A stretch of 64,000 nucleotides of DNA from DAOMFM01 sp035429825 (GCA_044224215.1 JBGAKX010000002.1:33114-97113), one strand, 5' to 3'; shown: positions 33,689 to 42,434, counted from the stretch's first letter. The notes: generated from the sequence alone by a model not told the origin. A program made the numbers and translations.

Positions 33689-34051
33689 GTGAACAGTGTC
33701 GTGCCAATGATCCATGTGCCCGACGTTGCGGCGACCGCCGAATGGTACGAGGCAATCGGGTTCACGTTGGTGCGGGCGAACGTGGAGGACGGCGAGATGG
33801 ACTGGGCGCTTCTGTCGCTTGGCTCGAGCGAGGTGATGTTCAGCGCGGGAGGCCGCGTGTCGACGGAATTTCGCCGCGAAGTGGACCTCTACATCCACAC
33901 GGAAGACGTCGACGGCTGGTTCGCGCGGCTCAAGGATCGCGTGGAAATCGTCGAGGGCCTCCACGACACCTTCTACGGAATGAGGGAGTTCATCATCCGC
34001 GACCTCAACAGGTTCTGGCTCACGTTCGGTCAGCCAGTTCAGCGAACGTAG
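33689..34051 (+). CDS. VOC family protein (bleomycin resistance type)
   Basis: 120 residues from a GTG behind CGAGGAGG. It has SVVPMIHVPDVAATAEWYEAIGF and DWALLSLGSSEVMF, and a FYGMREFIIRD strand; the usual DPDGN loop is replaced by DLNRF. It groups by eye with the genes at 16320 and 58088. Likely a ligand-binding homodimer. Confidence 0.85.
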   Translation: MNSVVPMIHVPDVAATAEWYEAIGFTLVRANVEDGEMDWALLSLGSSEVMFSAGGRVSTEFRREVDLYIHTEDVDGWFARLKDRVEIVEGLHDTFYGMREFIIRDLNRFWLTFGQPVQRT

Positions 34052-34122
34052 ATCGCGCGGTGCCGCGCGCGTGTGGCGGCAACGCGATGTGCGTGACGGG
34101 TATCGGCGGAAATAGGCTGTCA

Positions 34123-34572
34123 ATGAACTCCGCTCGTTCGAAAAAGCCGCTCTGGAAGTGTCCGAAGTGTGGGCACAGGTTCGTTACGGCGAACCTGTGG
34201 CACTCGTGTGGAAATTTCCGCCTCGGCGATCATTTTGCCGGAAAGCCGCCTGACCTCCGGCGCGCGTTCGACGCGTATGTGCGGCTCGCGCGAAGATGCG
34301 GCCCTGTGACCGTCTATGCGCAGAAGACACGCATCGTGATCCAGGCGCGGGTTCGGTTTGCTGGCGCGGTGATCCGCTCGACGTACGTCGATGCGAGCAT
34401 GTGGCTCAAGTACCAGGCCGAGCATCCGCTACTCGTCCGCGTGGAGTCATTCGGCAGACTCGGCTACGGGCATCATTTTCGCCTGCAGACTCCCGACGAC
34501 GTCGACGACGACCTTGGTCTGCTGATGCGCAACGCCTACCTTGTCGGAGTCCAGATGGATCCACGGCCATAG
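34123..34572 (+). CDS. DUF5655 family protein with zinc-finger-like start
   Basis: 149 residues. Cys13/Cys16 (KCPKCG) with His27 and Cys29 (LWHSCG) form a possible zinc site, followed by the DUF5655 body: DHFAGKPPDLRRAFDAY, CGPVTVYAQKTRIVIQ and VRVESFGRLGYGHHFRL. DUF5655 domains are also found attached to DUF4287 or type I restriction-related helper proteins, but here it stands alone. Function unknown. Confidence 0.82.
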   Translation: MNSARSKKPLWKCPKCGHRFVTANLWHSCGNFRLGDHFAGKPPDLRRAFDAYVRLARRCGPVTVYAQKTRIVIQARVRFAGAVIRSTYVDASMWLKYQAEHPLLVRVESFGRLGYGHHFRLQTPDDVDDDLGLLMRNAYLVGVQMDPRP

Positions 34573-34588
34573 GGTATTGGGGATTTGA

Positions 34589-34792
34589 ATGACTGGCAGT
34601 CCGCGGCAGATCGACGTCGGAGCCGGCGCGAGGGAAAGCGATGCTCGAGTGGCGATGGAACGAATCCTTCGCGTGCTCGCCGAGTGCGGTGATCGTATGA
34701 CCGTGATCCAGTTGCGGTCAGCACGCGAGGTCGAGCAGTATCTTGCACGTTTGAACGGTCCCGAACGCGAGCTCTCACCTTCGCGCATTTGA
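34589..34792 (+). CDS. Doubtful 67-residue ORF
   Basis: 67 codons between the DUF5655 gene and the methyltransferase gene, ending 5 bases before the latter's ATG. The centre (ARVAMERILRVLAECGDRMTVIQL) reads like a helix-strand unit, but I recognise no family and there is no good Shine-Dalgarno. The stretch could equally be untranslated spacer. Confidence 0.3.
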   Translation: MTGSPRQIDVGAGARESDARVAMERILRVLAECGDRMTVIQLRSAREVEQYLARLNGPERELSPSRI

Positions 34793-34797
34793 AGCCA

Positions 34798-35460
34798 ATG
34801 ACCAATCGCCTCGATCAGACTCGCGCCGTCTATGACCAGGTTGCGACGGAGTACGCCGCCAGAATCGCCGGCGAGCTCGACGGAAAGCCGCTCGACCGCG
34901 CGTTTCTGGAAGCGTTCGCTTCCACGGTGGACGCTGGCGGGCGGGTCTGCGACGCGGGGTGCGGGCCCGGCCACGTCGCGCGGTTCCTGCACGACCTCGG
35001 CGTGAATGTCTACGGCATCGACCTCGCGCCGGCGATGGTTGCCGAGGCGCTTCGTCTGAACCCCGGCATCGAATTCAGGACGGGCGATCTCACGACCCTG
35101 TCCGGCGAGCCGACGGATCTGGCCGGGATCGTCGCATTCTATTCGCTGATTCACCTCCCCAGAGAACGGGTGGCGTCGGTACTCGAGACCATGCGGCACA
35201 AGCTGCGGCCCGGCGGACTCGTGTTCATCGCGTTCCACATCGGAACGGACGAGTTGCACATCGACGAGTGGTGGGGCCACGACGTCTCGCTCGATTTCAC
35301 GTTCTTCGGGATCCAGGAGATGCGCGGATATCTGCTGCAGGCAGGCTTCGAACTCGACTGGGTCTTCGAGCGTGCGCCGTACCCGGGCGTCGAGCATCCG
35401 ACGCGGCGCGCGCACATGCTTGCGCGAACGGACGTGCCAACTGGCGTCGCGTCGACCTGA
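34798..35460 (+). CDS. Class I SAM-dependent methyltransferase
   Basis: 220 residues. Motif I is VCDAGCGPGHVARFL (residues about 51-65), followed by the acidic VYGIDLAP loop, a GDLTTL motif and LIHLPRERV, with RPGGLVFIAFHIG as the post-motif strand. This is a typical small-molecule methyltransferase of the Methyltransf_25/11 type. ATG 34798 follows the homology. The following 259 bases (35461-35719) hold no recognisable gene; a TACAAT at 35555-35560 seven bases before an ATG leads only a 35-codon ORF. Confidence 0.88.
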   Translation: MTNRLDQTRAVYDQVATEYAARIAGELDGKPLDRAFLEAFASTVDAGGRVCDAGCGPGHVARFLHDLGVNVYGIDLAPAMVAEALRLNPGIEFRTGDLTTLSGEPTDLAGIVAFYSLIHLPRERVASVLETMRHKLRPGGLVFIAFHIGTDELHIDEWWGHDVSLDFTFFGIQEMRGYLLQAGFELDWVFERAPYPGVEHPTRRAHMLARTDVPTGVAST

Positions 35461-35719
35461 CAATCCGCTCGCGCGTTGATCGCGCCTCGCGCGTCGGCGT
35501 ATCGTGCACCTGTTGGCAGGTCGTTCTCGACGCCGCCGCTGACTTGACAGCGACTACAATCCCGAGGATGACCGTATACGGCAGCTGCGCGTGCTTGGTT
35601 GATAGTTCTGCTGCGGTGGCTTCGGTCACAGGCGAGTCGGTTATCCTTGCTCGGTCAGTCGCCGGGCGAGTCTGACAGGCGGCGCGCGCTCAACACGCAT
35701 CACAGAGGAGCCTGAAATC

Positions 35720-36175
35720 ATGCGCAAGCTGGTCATCTCTATTGCCATCGCCATCATGGCGGCGGGATCTGTGTTCGCATCCGACGAAAGTGACGTTTTG
35801 GCGCCCATCCATCAATTCGTCGATGGCTTCAACAAGGGCGACACCACGAATGCCGTCGCGGCGTGCGCGGATCAGACGTCCATCATCGACGAGTTTCCGC
35901 CCCACGAATGGCACGGCGTTGGCGCCTGCTCGAACTGGGCGGCGGACTACGAGAGCGATGCCAAGAAGAACGGGATCACGGACGGGATCGTGACACTCGG
36001 CAAGCCCCGACACGTCGACATCAGTGGTGACCGTGCGTATGTCGTGTTTCCGGCGAACTACACGTTCAAGAAGAACGGCAAACCGATGAAGGAGACGGGC
36101 TCGATATTCACGTTCGCCCTGCAGAAGGGCGCAGGCGGGTGGCGTATCGTCGGCTGGGCGTGGTCCAAGCACTAG
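35720..36175 (+). CDS. Secreted NTF2/SnoaL-like protein
   Basis: 151 residues with a signal peptide cleaved near VFASD (residue 21). The mature part has VLAPIHQFVDGFNKGDTTNAVAAC, then a Trp-containing NWAADYESDA helix and GDRAYVVFPANYTF, GSIFTFALQKGAGGWRIVGWAW strands: the NTF2 cone. Three cysteines. Role unknown; such exported proteins may bind small ligands. CAGAGGAGCC precedes the ATG. Confidence 0.83.
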   Translation: MRKLVISIAIAIMAAGSVFASDESDVLAPIHQFVDGFNKGDTTNAVAACADQTSIIDEFPPHEWHGVGACSNWAADYESDAKKNGITDGIVTLGKPRHVDISGDRAYVVFPANYTFKKNGKPMKETGSIFTFALQKGAGGWRIVGWAWSKH

Positions 36176-36230
36176 CTGTCGGAGTGCCGACGCCCCGGTC
36201 GACGACTCGCCGTTCCTGAAGGCTCAACCG

Positions 36231-36758
36231 GTGCTGTACGTTCTGCGACAGATCGCCTCGATTCTTCTGCTGCCGTTCATGGTCACTGTTGTCGTCCCGT
36301 ACCTGTACGCCGGACGCGAGATCGCGCAGGGCTTCGCGGTCGAACTGAATCCGGTTCGGCTCGCGGCGCTCGCGATCGGTGCGGCCGCGCTCGTGCTCGG
36401 ACTCACACTGTTTGTCGCGACGGTCCTGTACTTCGCCCGGATCGGTCGGGGGACGCTCGCGCCGTGGGATCCTCCGCGAGTGCTCGTCGTCGAGGGCGTC
36501 TACAGACACGTCCGGAACCCGATGATCAGCGGGGTTCTGTTCATTCTCCTCGGGGAAGCTCTCGTGACGGGTTCGCGTCGCGTGCTCACGTGGTTCGGAC
36601 TCTTTTTTCTCATCAACCTCGTCTACATCCCGCTCGTCGAGGAACGAGGCCTCGCAAGGCGATTCGGCGAACGATATCGCCTGTACACCGAGAACGTCCC
36701 TCGGTGGATACCCCGGCGATCGGCGTGGACGCCGCCGTGGGTGGAAACCGCAGAGTAG
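36231..36758 (+). CDS. ICMT/PEMT-like membrane methyltransferase
   Basis: 175 residues with four to five hydrophobic helices. The C-terminal half carries VEGVYRHVRNPMISGVLFILLGEAL and LVEERGLARRFGERYRLYTENVPRWIP, the SAM-binding signature of isoprenylcysteine carboxyl methyltransferase and phosphatidylethanolamine methyltransferase relatives. It probably methylates a lipid or membrane-bound thiol or amine. Start at GTG 36231. Confidence 0.86.
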   Translation: MLYVLRQIASILLLPFMVTVVVPYLYAGREIAQGFAVELNPVRLAALAIGAAALVLGLTLFVATVLYFARIGRGTLAPWDPPRVLVVEGVYRHVRNPMISGVLFILLGEALVTGSRRVLTWFGLFFLINLVYIPLVEERGLARRFGERYRLYTENVPRWIPRRSAWTPPWVETAE

Positions 36759-36845
36759 ATAGAGCTCCGACGAGGCGAGATACGAGTGCGGGCACGCGTT
36801 TTGAGCCATATGGCGCAGGCTTGTGCTTGTCGTGCCGGGCGCGGC

Positions 36846-36851
36846 TACAAT
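36846..36851 (+). promoter_or_regulatory. -10 element (TACAAT), predicted leaderless
   Basis: TACAAT ends seven bases before ATG 36859 and the seven bases CATCGTC contain no Shine-Dalgarno. Initiation at the usual distance would fall at the start codon. A TTGTGC lies 19 bases upstream as a weak -35. Confidence 0.5.
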
Positions 36852-36858
36852 CATCGTC

Positions 36859-37401
36859 ATGAACATCGACACGCCCGCCGTTGACGACATCATCGCGGTG
36901 CTCGAGCGAACGCCGGCGACGCTCACGGCGCTTCTCGGCGGTCTCCCCGACACGTGGGTGTCGGCAACAGAAGGCGAGGGAACGTGGTCGCCGTACGACG
37001 TCATCGGTCATCTCATCCACGGTGAACGGACCGACTGGATCCCCCGAGCGCGCCACATCCTCTCCGGAGACACGCAGCCTTTCGCCCCGTTCGATCGCGA
37101 GGCCCAGCTCCGCGAGAGCCAGCGCGCGCCTCTCGGCGAATTGTTGGAGACCTTCGCGCGGCTGCGGCTTGAAAACCTCGCGACGCTGAAAGGGTTCTCG
37201 CTCACGACCGAGGACCTCGGGCGGCGCGGCGTGCATCCCGCGCTCGGCGACGTCACGCTGGGGCAGCTGCTCTCCACGTGGGTCGTGCACGATCTGGATC
37301 ACATCGGGCAGGTGGCACGGACGATGGCCAAGGTCTATCGTTCCGCCGTCGGTCCGTGGACCGTGTATCTGTCGATCCTGCGCGACCGGGAGCCGTCGTG
37401 A
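36859..37401 (+). CDS. DinB family protein
   Basis: 180 residues. Metal histidines appear in DVIGHLIHGERTDW and in VVHDLDHIGQ. The sequence TWSPYDVIGHLIHGE places it in the DinB_2 branch common in Acidobacteriota and Chloroflexota. The DinB gene is preceded by a -10 box with no room for a leader. A signal-peptide esterase gene follows after 80 bases. Confidence 0.87.
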   Translation: MNIDTPAVDDIIAVLERTPATLTALLGGLPDTWVSATEGEGTWSPYDVIGHLIHGERTDWIPRARHILSGDTQPFAPFDREAQLRESQRAPLGELLETFARLRLENLATLKGFSLTTEDLGRRGVHPALGDVTLGQLLSTWVVHDLDHIGQVARTMAKVYRSAVGPWTVYLSILRDREPS

Positions 37402-37481
37402 GCTCTGCCATTCGGCGTTTGAACCGTCACATGCGCGACCTCGGTCAGGACGGCCGTTGGTGCAAGCTCGGAGGTAATGGC

Positions 37482-38327
37482 GTGATTCGGTTGGCAATGT
37501 CGCTTGCAGTCGTCTGGACGCTGTTCGTTCCTCAGACAGGCTTCGGCGCCGGGAATGCCGACAACGTCGCGCCGCTCGTCATCGGGGACACGTTCACGAT
37601 CGATTCAAAGACGCTCGGCGAGACGCGCCGAATCAATGTCTACCTGCCACCTGGCTACAAGGAGTCGCCCGATGCGCGCGTTCCCGTGCTCTACATGCCG
37701 GACGGCGGAATGGCCGAGGACTTCCTGCACATAGCCGGCCTCGTGCAGATCTCGGTCATCAACGGCACGATGCGACCGTTTCTGCTTGTCGGAATCGAGA
37801 ACACGGAACGCCGCCGCGACATGACGGGTCCGACCGAGAACAGCGAGGACAAGAAGATCGCACCGCATGTCGGCGGATCGCAGCCATTTCGCACCTTTAT
37901 TCGCGACGAGCTGATGCCGCTGATTCGCGCGCGCTATCGGACGACGAACGAAACGGCGATCGTCGGCGAATCGCTCGCCGGTCTGTTCGTCGTCGAGACG
38001 TTCCTGCTCGAACCGGATCTGTTCGACACGTATGTCGCAATCGATCCGAGCCTGTGGTGGAACAACGAGAAGCTCGTCAACGGCGCCGCCGACCGGCTGC
38101 GTTCCCGGCCAAGACTCGACAAGACGCTCTTTCTCGCGAGCAGTGACGAACCGGGCATCGCGGTCGTGACAAAGCGCTTCGCCGGAATTCTCACCGCCGC
38201 CGCGCCCCCGACGCTGCACTGGCAGTACGAGAGCATGCCGTACGAGAAGCATTCGACGATCTATCACCCGGCGGCGCTCAAGGCGTTTCGTGTCGTGTTC
38301 AAGCCGGAGGCGCCACCCGCGAAGTAG
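37482..38327 (+). CDS. Secreted esterase (esterase D/enterochelin-esterase-like)
   Basis: 281 residues. GGAGGT six bases upstream points to GTG 37482, which directly starts a signal peptide (cleavage near FGAGN). The alpha/beta hydrolase has RINVYLPPGY, VLYMPDGG, nucleophile VGESLAGLF (GxSxxG) and a terminal histidine in YEKHSTIYH, as in the esterase D family of ferric-enterobactin esterases. It hydrolyses an ester in the periplasm or outside. The frame is open upstream to 37278, but that would run through the DinB gene. Confidence 0.87.
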   Translation: MIRLAMSLAVVWTLFVPQTGFGAGNADNVAPLVIGDTFTIDSKTLGETRRINVYLPPGYKESPDARVPVLYMPDGGMAEDFLHIAGLVQISVINGTMRPFLLVGIENTERRRDMTGPTENSEDKKIAPHVGGSQPFRTFIRDELMPLIRARYRTTNETAIVGESLAGLFVVETFLLEPDLFDTYVAIDPSLWWNNEKLVNGAADRLRSRPRLDKTLFLASSDEPGIAVVTKRFAGILTAAAPPTLHWQYESMPYEKHSTIYHPAALKAFRVVFKPEAPPAK

Positions 38328-38382
38328 ATTTGCATTCGTGGCGGCGCGTGGGATACGCCGCCTGACCACGACGGAGCACAAC

Positions 38383-38718
38383 ATGGAATCGACGCCAGAT
38401 CTCAAACACCCCTACGAGGTGGAGCGCCGGGCGTTGCACGCCGAGCGCGCGGGATTCCGGATCAGCGAGCTGCAGATCAGTCCGACGCAAGCCGTTCCGT
38501 GGCATCTGCACACCGCGGTTCACGACACGTTCTACGTCATCGAGGGCACGATCAGGATCTTCCTTCGCGGTCCCGAGGAGGACGTTCGTCTTGGTCCCGG
38601 CGACACGTATGCGGTTCCTCCGCTCCGCCCGCACCGCGTCGTCAATTGCGGCGACTCGTCCGCGACGTTCCTCGTACTGCAAGGAATCGGAGAGTACGAC
38701 TACGTCCCAATCGCGTAG
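38383..38718 (+). CDS. Cupin domain protein
   Basis: 111 residues of a single cupin_2 barrel. The metal-binding motif 1 is WHLHTAVHDTFYVIEG and motif 2 is PGDTYAVPPLRPHRVVN. The N-terminal part (HPYEVERRALHAERAGFRI) is the usual lead-in strand. It may bind a metal and a small ligand; function unassigned. The GNAT gene begins seven bases after its stop, so they are probably cotranscribed. Confidence 0.88.
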   Translation: MESTPDLKHPYEVERRALHAERAGFRISELQISPTQAVPWHLHTAVHDTFYVIEGTIRIFLRGPEEDVRLGPGDTYAVPPLRPHRVVNCGDSSATFLVLQGIGEYDYVPIA

Positions 38719-38725
38719 CCGAGTC

Positions 38726-39268
38726 ATGGACATCCAGATTCGACCGGCAACTCGCTCCGACGTCGCTCCGCTGCAGGAGCTGATCGCCCGGTCGGTCCGG
38801 GCGTTGAGCATCGGGTACTACTCGCACGATCAGATCGAACGTTCGATCGTCGCGGTCTTTGGCGTCGATACGCAACTCGTCGACGACGGGACCTACTTCG
38901 TGGCCGAGATCGGTTACGAGACTGCGGGCTGCGGCGGCTGGAGCAGACGATCCACGATGTACGGCGGCGACCAGGCCAAGTCTTCGATCGACGCGGAGAT
39001 CGATCCTCGCCGGATGCCGGCGCGGATTCGCGCGTTCTTCGTCGATCCTGCGCACGCACGAAGGGGCGTGGGCCGATCGCTCCTCGAAGCGTGCGAAGAC
39101 GCGGCTCGCAGGGCGGGTTTCGCATCTTCGGAGCTTGTCGCGACGCTTCCAGGAGTGCCGCTGTACGCGGCATTCGGCTACGTGGCCGTGGAACCCGTCA
39201 GCGTGGATCTCGGCGACGGACAGTCACTCCCGTGCGTGCGAATGACCCGGAATCTCGCGTTCGCGTAA
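38726..39268 (+). CDS. GNAT family N-acetyltransferase
   Basis: 180 residues. The central block IRAFFVDPAHARRGVGRSLLEACE is the acetyl-CoA loop, with GCGGWSRRSTMYGGDQ upstream and LPGVPLYAAFGYVAVEP after it. This branch (GGW...RxTxYG) is common and uncharacterised. Likely operon with the cupin gene. Confidence 0.89.
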   Translation: MDIQIRPATRSDVAPLQELIARSVRALSIGYYSHDQIERSIVAVFGVDTQLVDDGTYFVAEIGYETAGCGGWSRRSTMYGGDQAKSSIDAEIDPRRMPARIRAFFVDPAHARRGVGRSLLEACEDAARRAGFASSELVATLPGVPLYAAFGYVAVEPVSVDLGDGQSLPCVRMTRNLAFA

Positions 39269-39414
39269 GGCACGAACCGACGAGTGCAACGGAGCGGGCA
39301 CGCGTGCGTTTGATCCGTTATTGTACGGAGCGCAGCTTGGACACGTGTCCGGTAAGGCGATTCGCTCGATGAGCCGCGCCGGCGTGGCACGATCACCCAA
39401 TTCCAGGAGGAACG

Positions 39415-39849
39415 ATGATGGCGAACACGGTCGTCGAACCCTATCTGTTCTTTGGCGGGCGCTGCGAAGAGGCGCTCGAATTCTACAAGTCGGCAATTGG
39501 CGCAACGCCCGGCATGCTGTTCCGCTTCAGCGACAGTCCGGAGCCGATACCCGCAGGGATGCTCCAATCCGGCTTCGAGAGCAAGGTCATGCACACGAGC
39601 TTTCGGGTCGGCGACTGCACCATCATGGCGTCCGACGGTTGTTCCGAAGGCTCGACGTTCAGCGGTTTCTCGCTTTCGCTCACGGTTCCAACCGAGGCCG
39701 ACGCCAATCGTGTCTTTAATGCGCTCGCCGAAGGCGGGAACGTGACGATGCCATTGGGCAAGACGTTCTGGTCGCCGTGTTACGGCATGCTCACCGACCG
39801 CTTCGGTATTGGCTGGATGGTGATCGTCCCGGGCGAGTCCTCGCATTGA
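39415..39849 (+). CDS. PhnB-like VOC protein
   Basis: 144 residues behind CAGGAGGAACG. It starts VEPYLFFGGRCEEALEFYKSAIGA and has HTSFRVGDCTIMASDG and GKTFWSPCYGMLTDRFGIGWMV, the PhnB/3-demethylubiquinone-type VOC signature. PhnB-like proteins are small dimers of unknown substrate. The gap before it (39269-39414) shows nothing. Confidence 0.9.
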   Translation: MMANTVVEPYLFFGGRCEEALEFYKSAIGATPGMLFRFSDSPEPIPAGMLQSGFESKVMHTSFRVGDCTIMASDGCSEGSTFSGFSLSLTVPTEADANRVFNALAEGGNVTMPLGKTFWSPCYGMLTDRFGIGWMVIVPGESSH

Positions 39850-39919
39850 TTCGGCACACGTTGCGACACCCGTGGTGAGCGGAACGCTCGCGCGGGTCGC
39901 GTCGGCATCTCGATCGCAA

Positions 39920-39925
39920 TAGAAT
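39920..39925 (+). promoter_or_regulatory. -10 element (TAGAAT), predicted leaderless trmO
   Basis: TAGAAT ends six bases before ATG 39932, so transcription at the usual distance would begin on the A of the start codon. There is no Shine-Dalgarno between them. Confidence 0.5.
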
Positions 39926-39931
39926 CGACGC

Positions 39932-40390
39932 ATGGCTGAATCCATTCCGATGCGTCCCATTGGCTATGTGCGGAGCTCGTATACCGAGTCCTCCCAGATC
40001 CCGAGGGGCTGTGGCGCAAAGCACGATGCGGAGGGTGTTCTCGATGTTCTGCCCGAGTTCGCGCAGGGTCTCACGGATATCGAGGGCTTCTCGCATCTGT
40101 TCGTATTGTGGGTGTTCGATCGTGTCGACGGATTCGACCTCATGGCGACGCCTCCCACCGACACGCGACCTCACGGCGTGTTTGCGACCCGTTCGCCGCG
40201 GAGGCCGAATCCGATCGGCCTCACCGTGGTCCGGCTTCTCGGACGGGACGGCGAGCGGCTCAGCGTGGCCGGCATCGACATGCTCGACGGGACGCCCATT
40301 CTCGACATCAAGCCGTACCTCTCGAGCATCCCGGTCGAGGATATCCGGCGAGGCTGGCTCGGCGTCGCCGAGGCCAACCGGAAGTCCTGA
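39932..40390 (+). CDS. trmO: tRNA (t6A37)-N6-methyltransferase TrmO/TsaA
   Basis: 152 residues of the TrmO/TsaA (UPF0066) family: RPIGYVRSSYTESSQIPRG at the start, IEGFSHLFVLWVFDRV, the GVFATRSPRRPNPIGLTVV core and LDGTPILDIKPYL. TrmO methylates N6-threonylcarbamoyl-adenosine at position 37 of tRNA using SAM. This is the short bacterial form without the C-terminal extension. Confidence 0.88.
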   Translation: MAESIPMRPIGYVRSSYTESSQIPRGCGAKHDAEGVLDVLPEFAQGLTDIEGFSHLFVLWVFDRVDGFDLMATPPTDTRPHGVFATRSPRRPNPIGLTVVRLLGRDGERLSVAGIDMLDGTPILDIKPYLSSIPVEDIRRGWLGVAEANRKS

Positions 40391-40519
40391 CGTGAACCGG
40401 CGGTCTGACCGTTGGTACGTGTGCCCTGCGCCGTGGCGACAGCGCTTTGGAACGGGTAAGGTACTCTCCTTGCACGTCGGATGTTGTTCGCAGGGGTGCA
40501 AGACAAGGGAGGACTCGCC

Positions 40520-40723
40520 ATGGCGGATGCAACCGTTGAAAACCAGTCAAAGATCATCGCCAACCAGCAGACGATCATCTCGAATCAGGACCGGATCCTT
40601 GCAAACCAGGATCGCCTCGAGCAGATCCTCGGCAATCAGGGCGAGATTCTGAGCAATCAGCGCACGATACTCGCCAACCAGGAGAAGATCCTGGCGGGCT
40701 TTGAAAAGCTGCTCTCCAAGTAG
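40520..40723 (+). CDS. Small coiled-coil protein with NQ heptad repeats
   Basis: 67 residues behind GGGAGG. Nearly the whole protein is a seven-residue repeat with the core I/L-x-x-N-Q-x-x: about seven copies run from residue 13 to 61 (IIANQQT, IISNQDR, ILANQDR, and so on). Hydrophobic a/d positions hold Ile or Leu and the polar NQ pair recurs at the same heptad slots. This should form a long parallel coiled coil. I have seen related NQ-repeat proteins only as unnamed hypotheticals. Function unknown. Confidence 0.85.
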   Translation: MADATVENQSKIIANQQTIISNQDRILANQDRLEQILGNQGEILSNQRTILANQEKILAGFEKLLSK

Positions 40724-40809
40724 AGCTTCGTGCGTCTGTCTTACGCGTTCTTCACCGAGCTCGACACGAAGCACGTATAGCGGTCGCGCGAGATGGCCGA
40801 GACCGAACG

Positions 40810-41775
40810 ATGACACTCGTGCTTGATGCATCGCCCTTCATTTCGTCAGAAACGGCGCTTCGACTCCTGTTGCTCGTGCCGCTCAGCCTGCTCGGCATCG
40901 TGTTCGTCATCGTGTTTCTCAAGGGGCTCGGCCGGATTCGGGATCGTGAGCCATCGCCCGGAGCATCACCCGAACGGGTGTGGCCACCGTCCTCGGGCGA
41001 GGTCTCGACGGGGTTCGTCACAGTGTTTTTCGACACGCTCGGCATCGGCTCGTTCGCAACGACAACGGCCATATTCCGTGCGTTTCGGCTCGTGCCCGAC
41101 GAGCGTATCCCGGGCACTCTCAACGTCGGGCATACGGTGGCGGCTGTCATTGGAGCATTCATCTTCATTCAGCTTGTGCCGGTCGCGACGTCGACGCTCG
41201 TTCCGATCATCGCGTCGGCAATGCTCGGCGCGTATTTCGGCGCGGGTGTCGTATCCAGGATGCCTCGACGCTCGATCCGGATGGGCATGGGAGTCCTGCT
41301 GCTCGTGGCGGCGTTGCTGATGCTGCTGGGTGCGACGGGGCAACTGCCGGGCGGCGGCGACTCGCTGGCGCTCAGTGGCCCCCGGCTCGTCATCGCCGTC
41401 ATCGGGAATTTTGTATTTGGAAGCCTGATGACGCTCGGCATCGGCCTCTATGCGCCGTGCATGATCATGGTCAGCCTGCTCGGAATGAACCCGGTTGCGG
41501 CATTCCCGATCATGATGGGTTCGTGCGCGTACCTGATGCCGGTGTGCAGCGCGCGGTTCGTGCGGTCTGAGCGGTACTCGCCAAGCGCCACTATCGGTCT
41601 TACGCTTGGAGGCGTCCCGGCCTTGCTGATCGCCGCGTATCTCGTGAAGTCGCTTCCAATAACGGCGATCCGATGGGTCGTCGTCGGGGTGGTCGTCTAC
41701 ACCGGGACGATGTTGCTGCGGGCGGCGATCACCGATCGGGCGCCGCAGGTGGTCGATCCGGAGCCCATAGAGTAA
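40810..41775 (+). CDS. TauE/SafE-family membrane permease
   Basis: 321 residues with about eight hydrophobic helices. The first half has VSTGFVTVFFDTLGIGSFATTTA and GTLNVGHTVAAVIGAFIF, and the second repeats the pattern with MTLGIGLYAPCMIMVSLLGMNPVAAFPIMMGS. TauE/SafE proteins export sulfite, sulfonates or sulfonated organics. The substrate here is not known. The ATG at 40810 has a GCGAGATGG region upstream with weak spacing. Confidence 0.85.
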   Translation: MTLVLDASPFISSETALRLLLLVPLSLLGIVFVIVFLKGLGRIRDREPSPGASPERVWPPSSGEVSTGFVTVFFDTLGIGSFATTTAIFRAFRLVPDERIPGTLNVGHTVAAVIGAFIFIQLVPVATSTLVPIIASAMLGAYFGAGVVSRMPRRSIRMGMGVLLLVAALLMLLGATGQLPGGGDSLALSGPRLVIAVIGNFVFGSLMTLGIGLYAPCMIMVSLLGMNPVAAFPIMMGSCAYLMPVCSARFVRSERYSPSATIGLTLGGVPALLIAAYLVKSLPITAIRWVVVGVVVYTGTMLLRAAITDRAPQVVDPEPIE

Positions 41776-41930
41776 TACTTGACCGATCGCCACGTGTGCG
41801 GGCACCCGTGCCGCGGTCTCGCACGTGGGTCCTTGCTTCGTACCTCGACGCGACGTCCCGTCTGCCGCAGGGAGGTTGGGCTGTCGCGCCGATCGACAAC
41901 CCTTCGCAGATCTCTCACGGAGCGCGAGCC

Positions 41931-42299
41931 ATGCAATCAAAACCGCAGACCATCGACGAGTACCTCGAACCATTGAGCCCCGACAAGCGTGCCGCGCTCG
42001 AGAAACTGCGTGCCGCCGTCAAGGCCGCTGCGCCCGCGGTGGAGGAGTGCATCAGCTATTCGGTTCCTGCATTTCGTCTGGATGGACGAATGCTCGTGGC
42101 CTTTGGCGCTGCCGCGAAGCACTGTGCCTTCTACCCCGGCGCGCACCCGGTGGCGGCCCACAAGGACGACCTCAAGGCGTACGACACGAGCAAGGGCACC
42201 ATCCGGTTCACACCCGAAAAGCCGCTTCCGGCCACGCTCGTGCGAAAGCTCGTCAAGACCCGGATCGCGGAGATGACCGGAAAGCGCGCACGTCGCTGA
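41931..42299 (+). CDS. DUF1801 family protein
   Basis: 122 residues with TIDEYLEPLSPDKRAALEKLRAAVK, EECISYSVPAFRLDGRMLVAFGA and a C-terminal helix LVRKLVKTRI, the standard DUF1801 (YdhG-like) plan. Frataxin-like folds are known for this family, but no confirmed function. It is the first of four DUF1801-type genes here. The gap before it is unremarkable. Confidence 0.88.
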   Translation: MQSKPQTIDEYLEPLSPDKRAALEKLRAAVKAAAPAVEECISYSVPAFRLDGRMLVAFGAAAKHCAFYPGAHPVAAHKDDLKAYDTSKGTIRFTPEKPLPATLVRKLVKTRIAEMTGKRARR

Positions 42300-42434
42300 G
42301 GGCTCGGCGTCACGAACGATTTCCGTTGGTGTCGCGGTCGGGGGCATGCGCATAGAATGGGCCGGTCGCTACCGGAGCGGGCCGCGAGCGACACACATCC
42401 GCGAAACGACAATGCGCATTCAAGGAGGTGAATC

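Noticed and set aside
35544..35675. TTGACA/TACAAT and a 35-codon ORF as a gene
   Set aside because: The two boxes are only five bases apart, so they are not a pair, and the 35-codon product shows no pattern; kept only as a remark.
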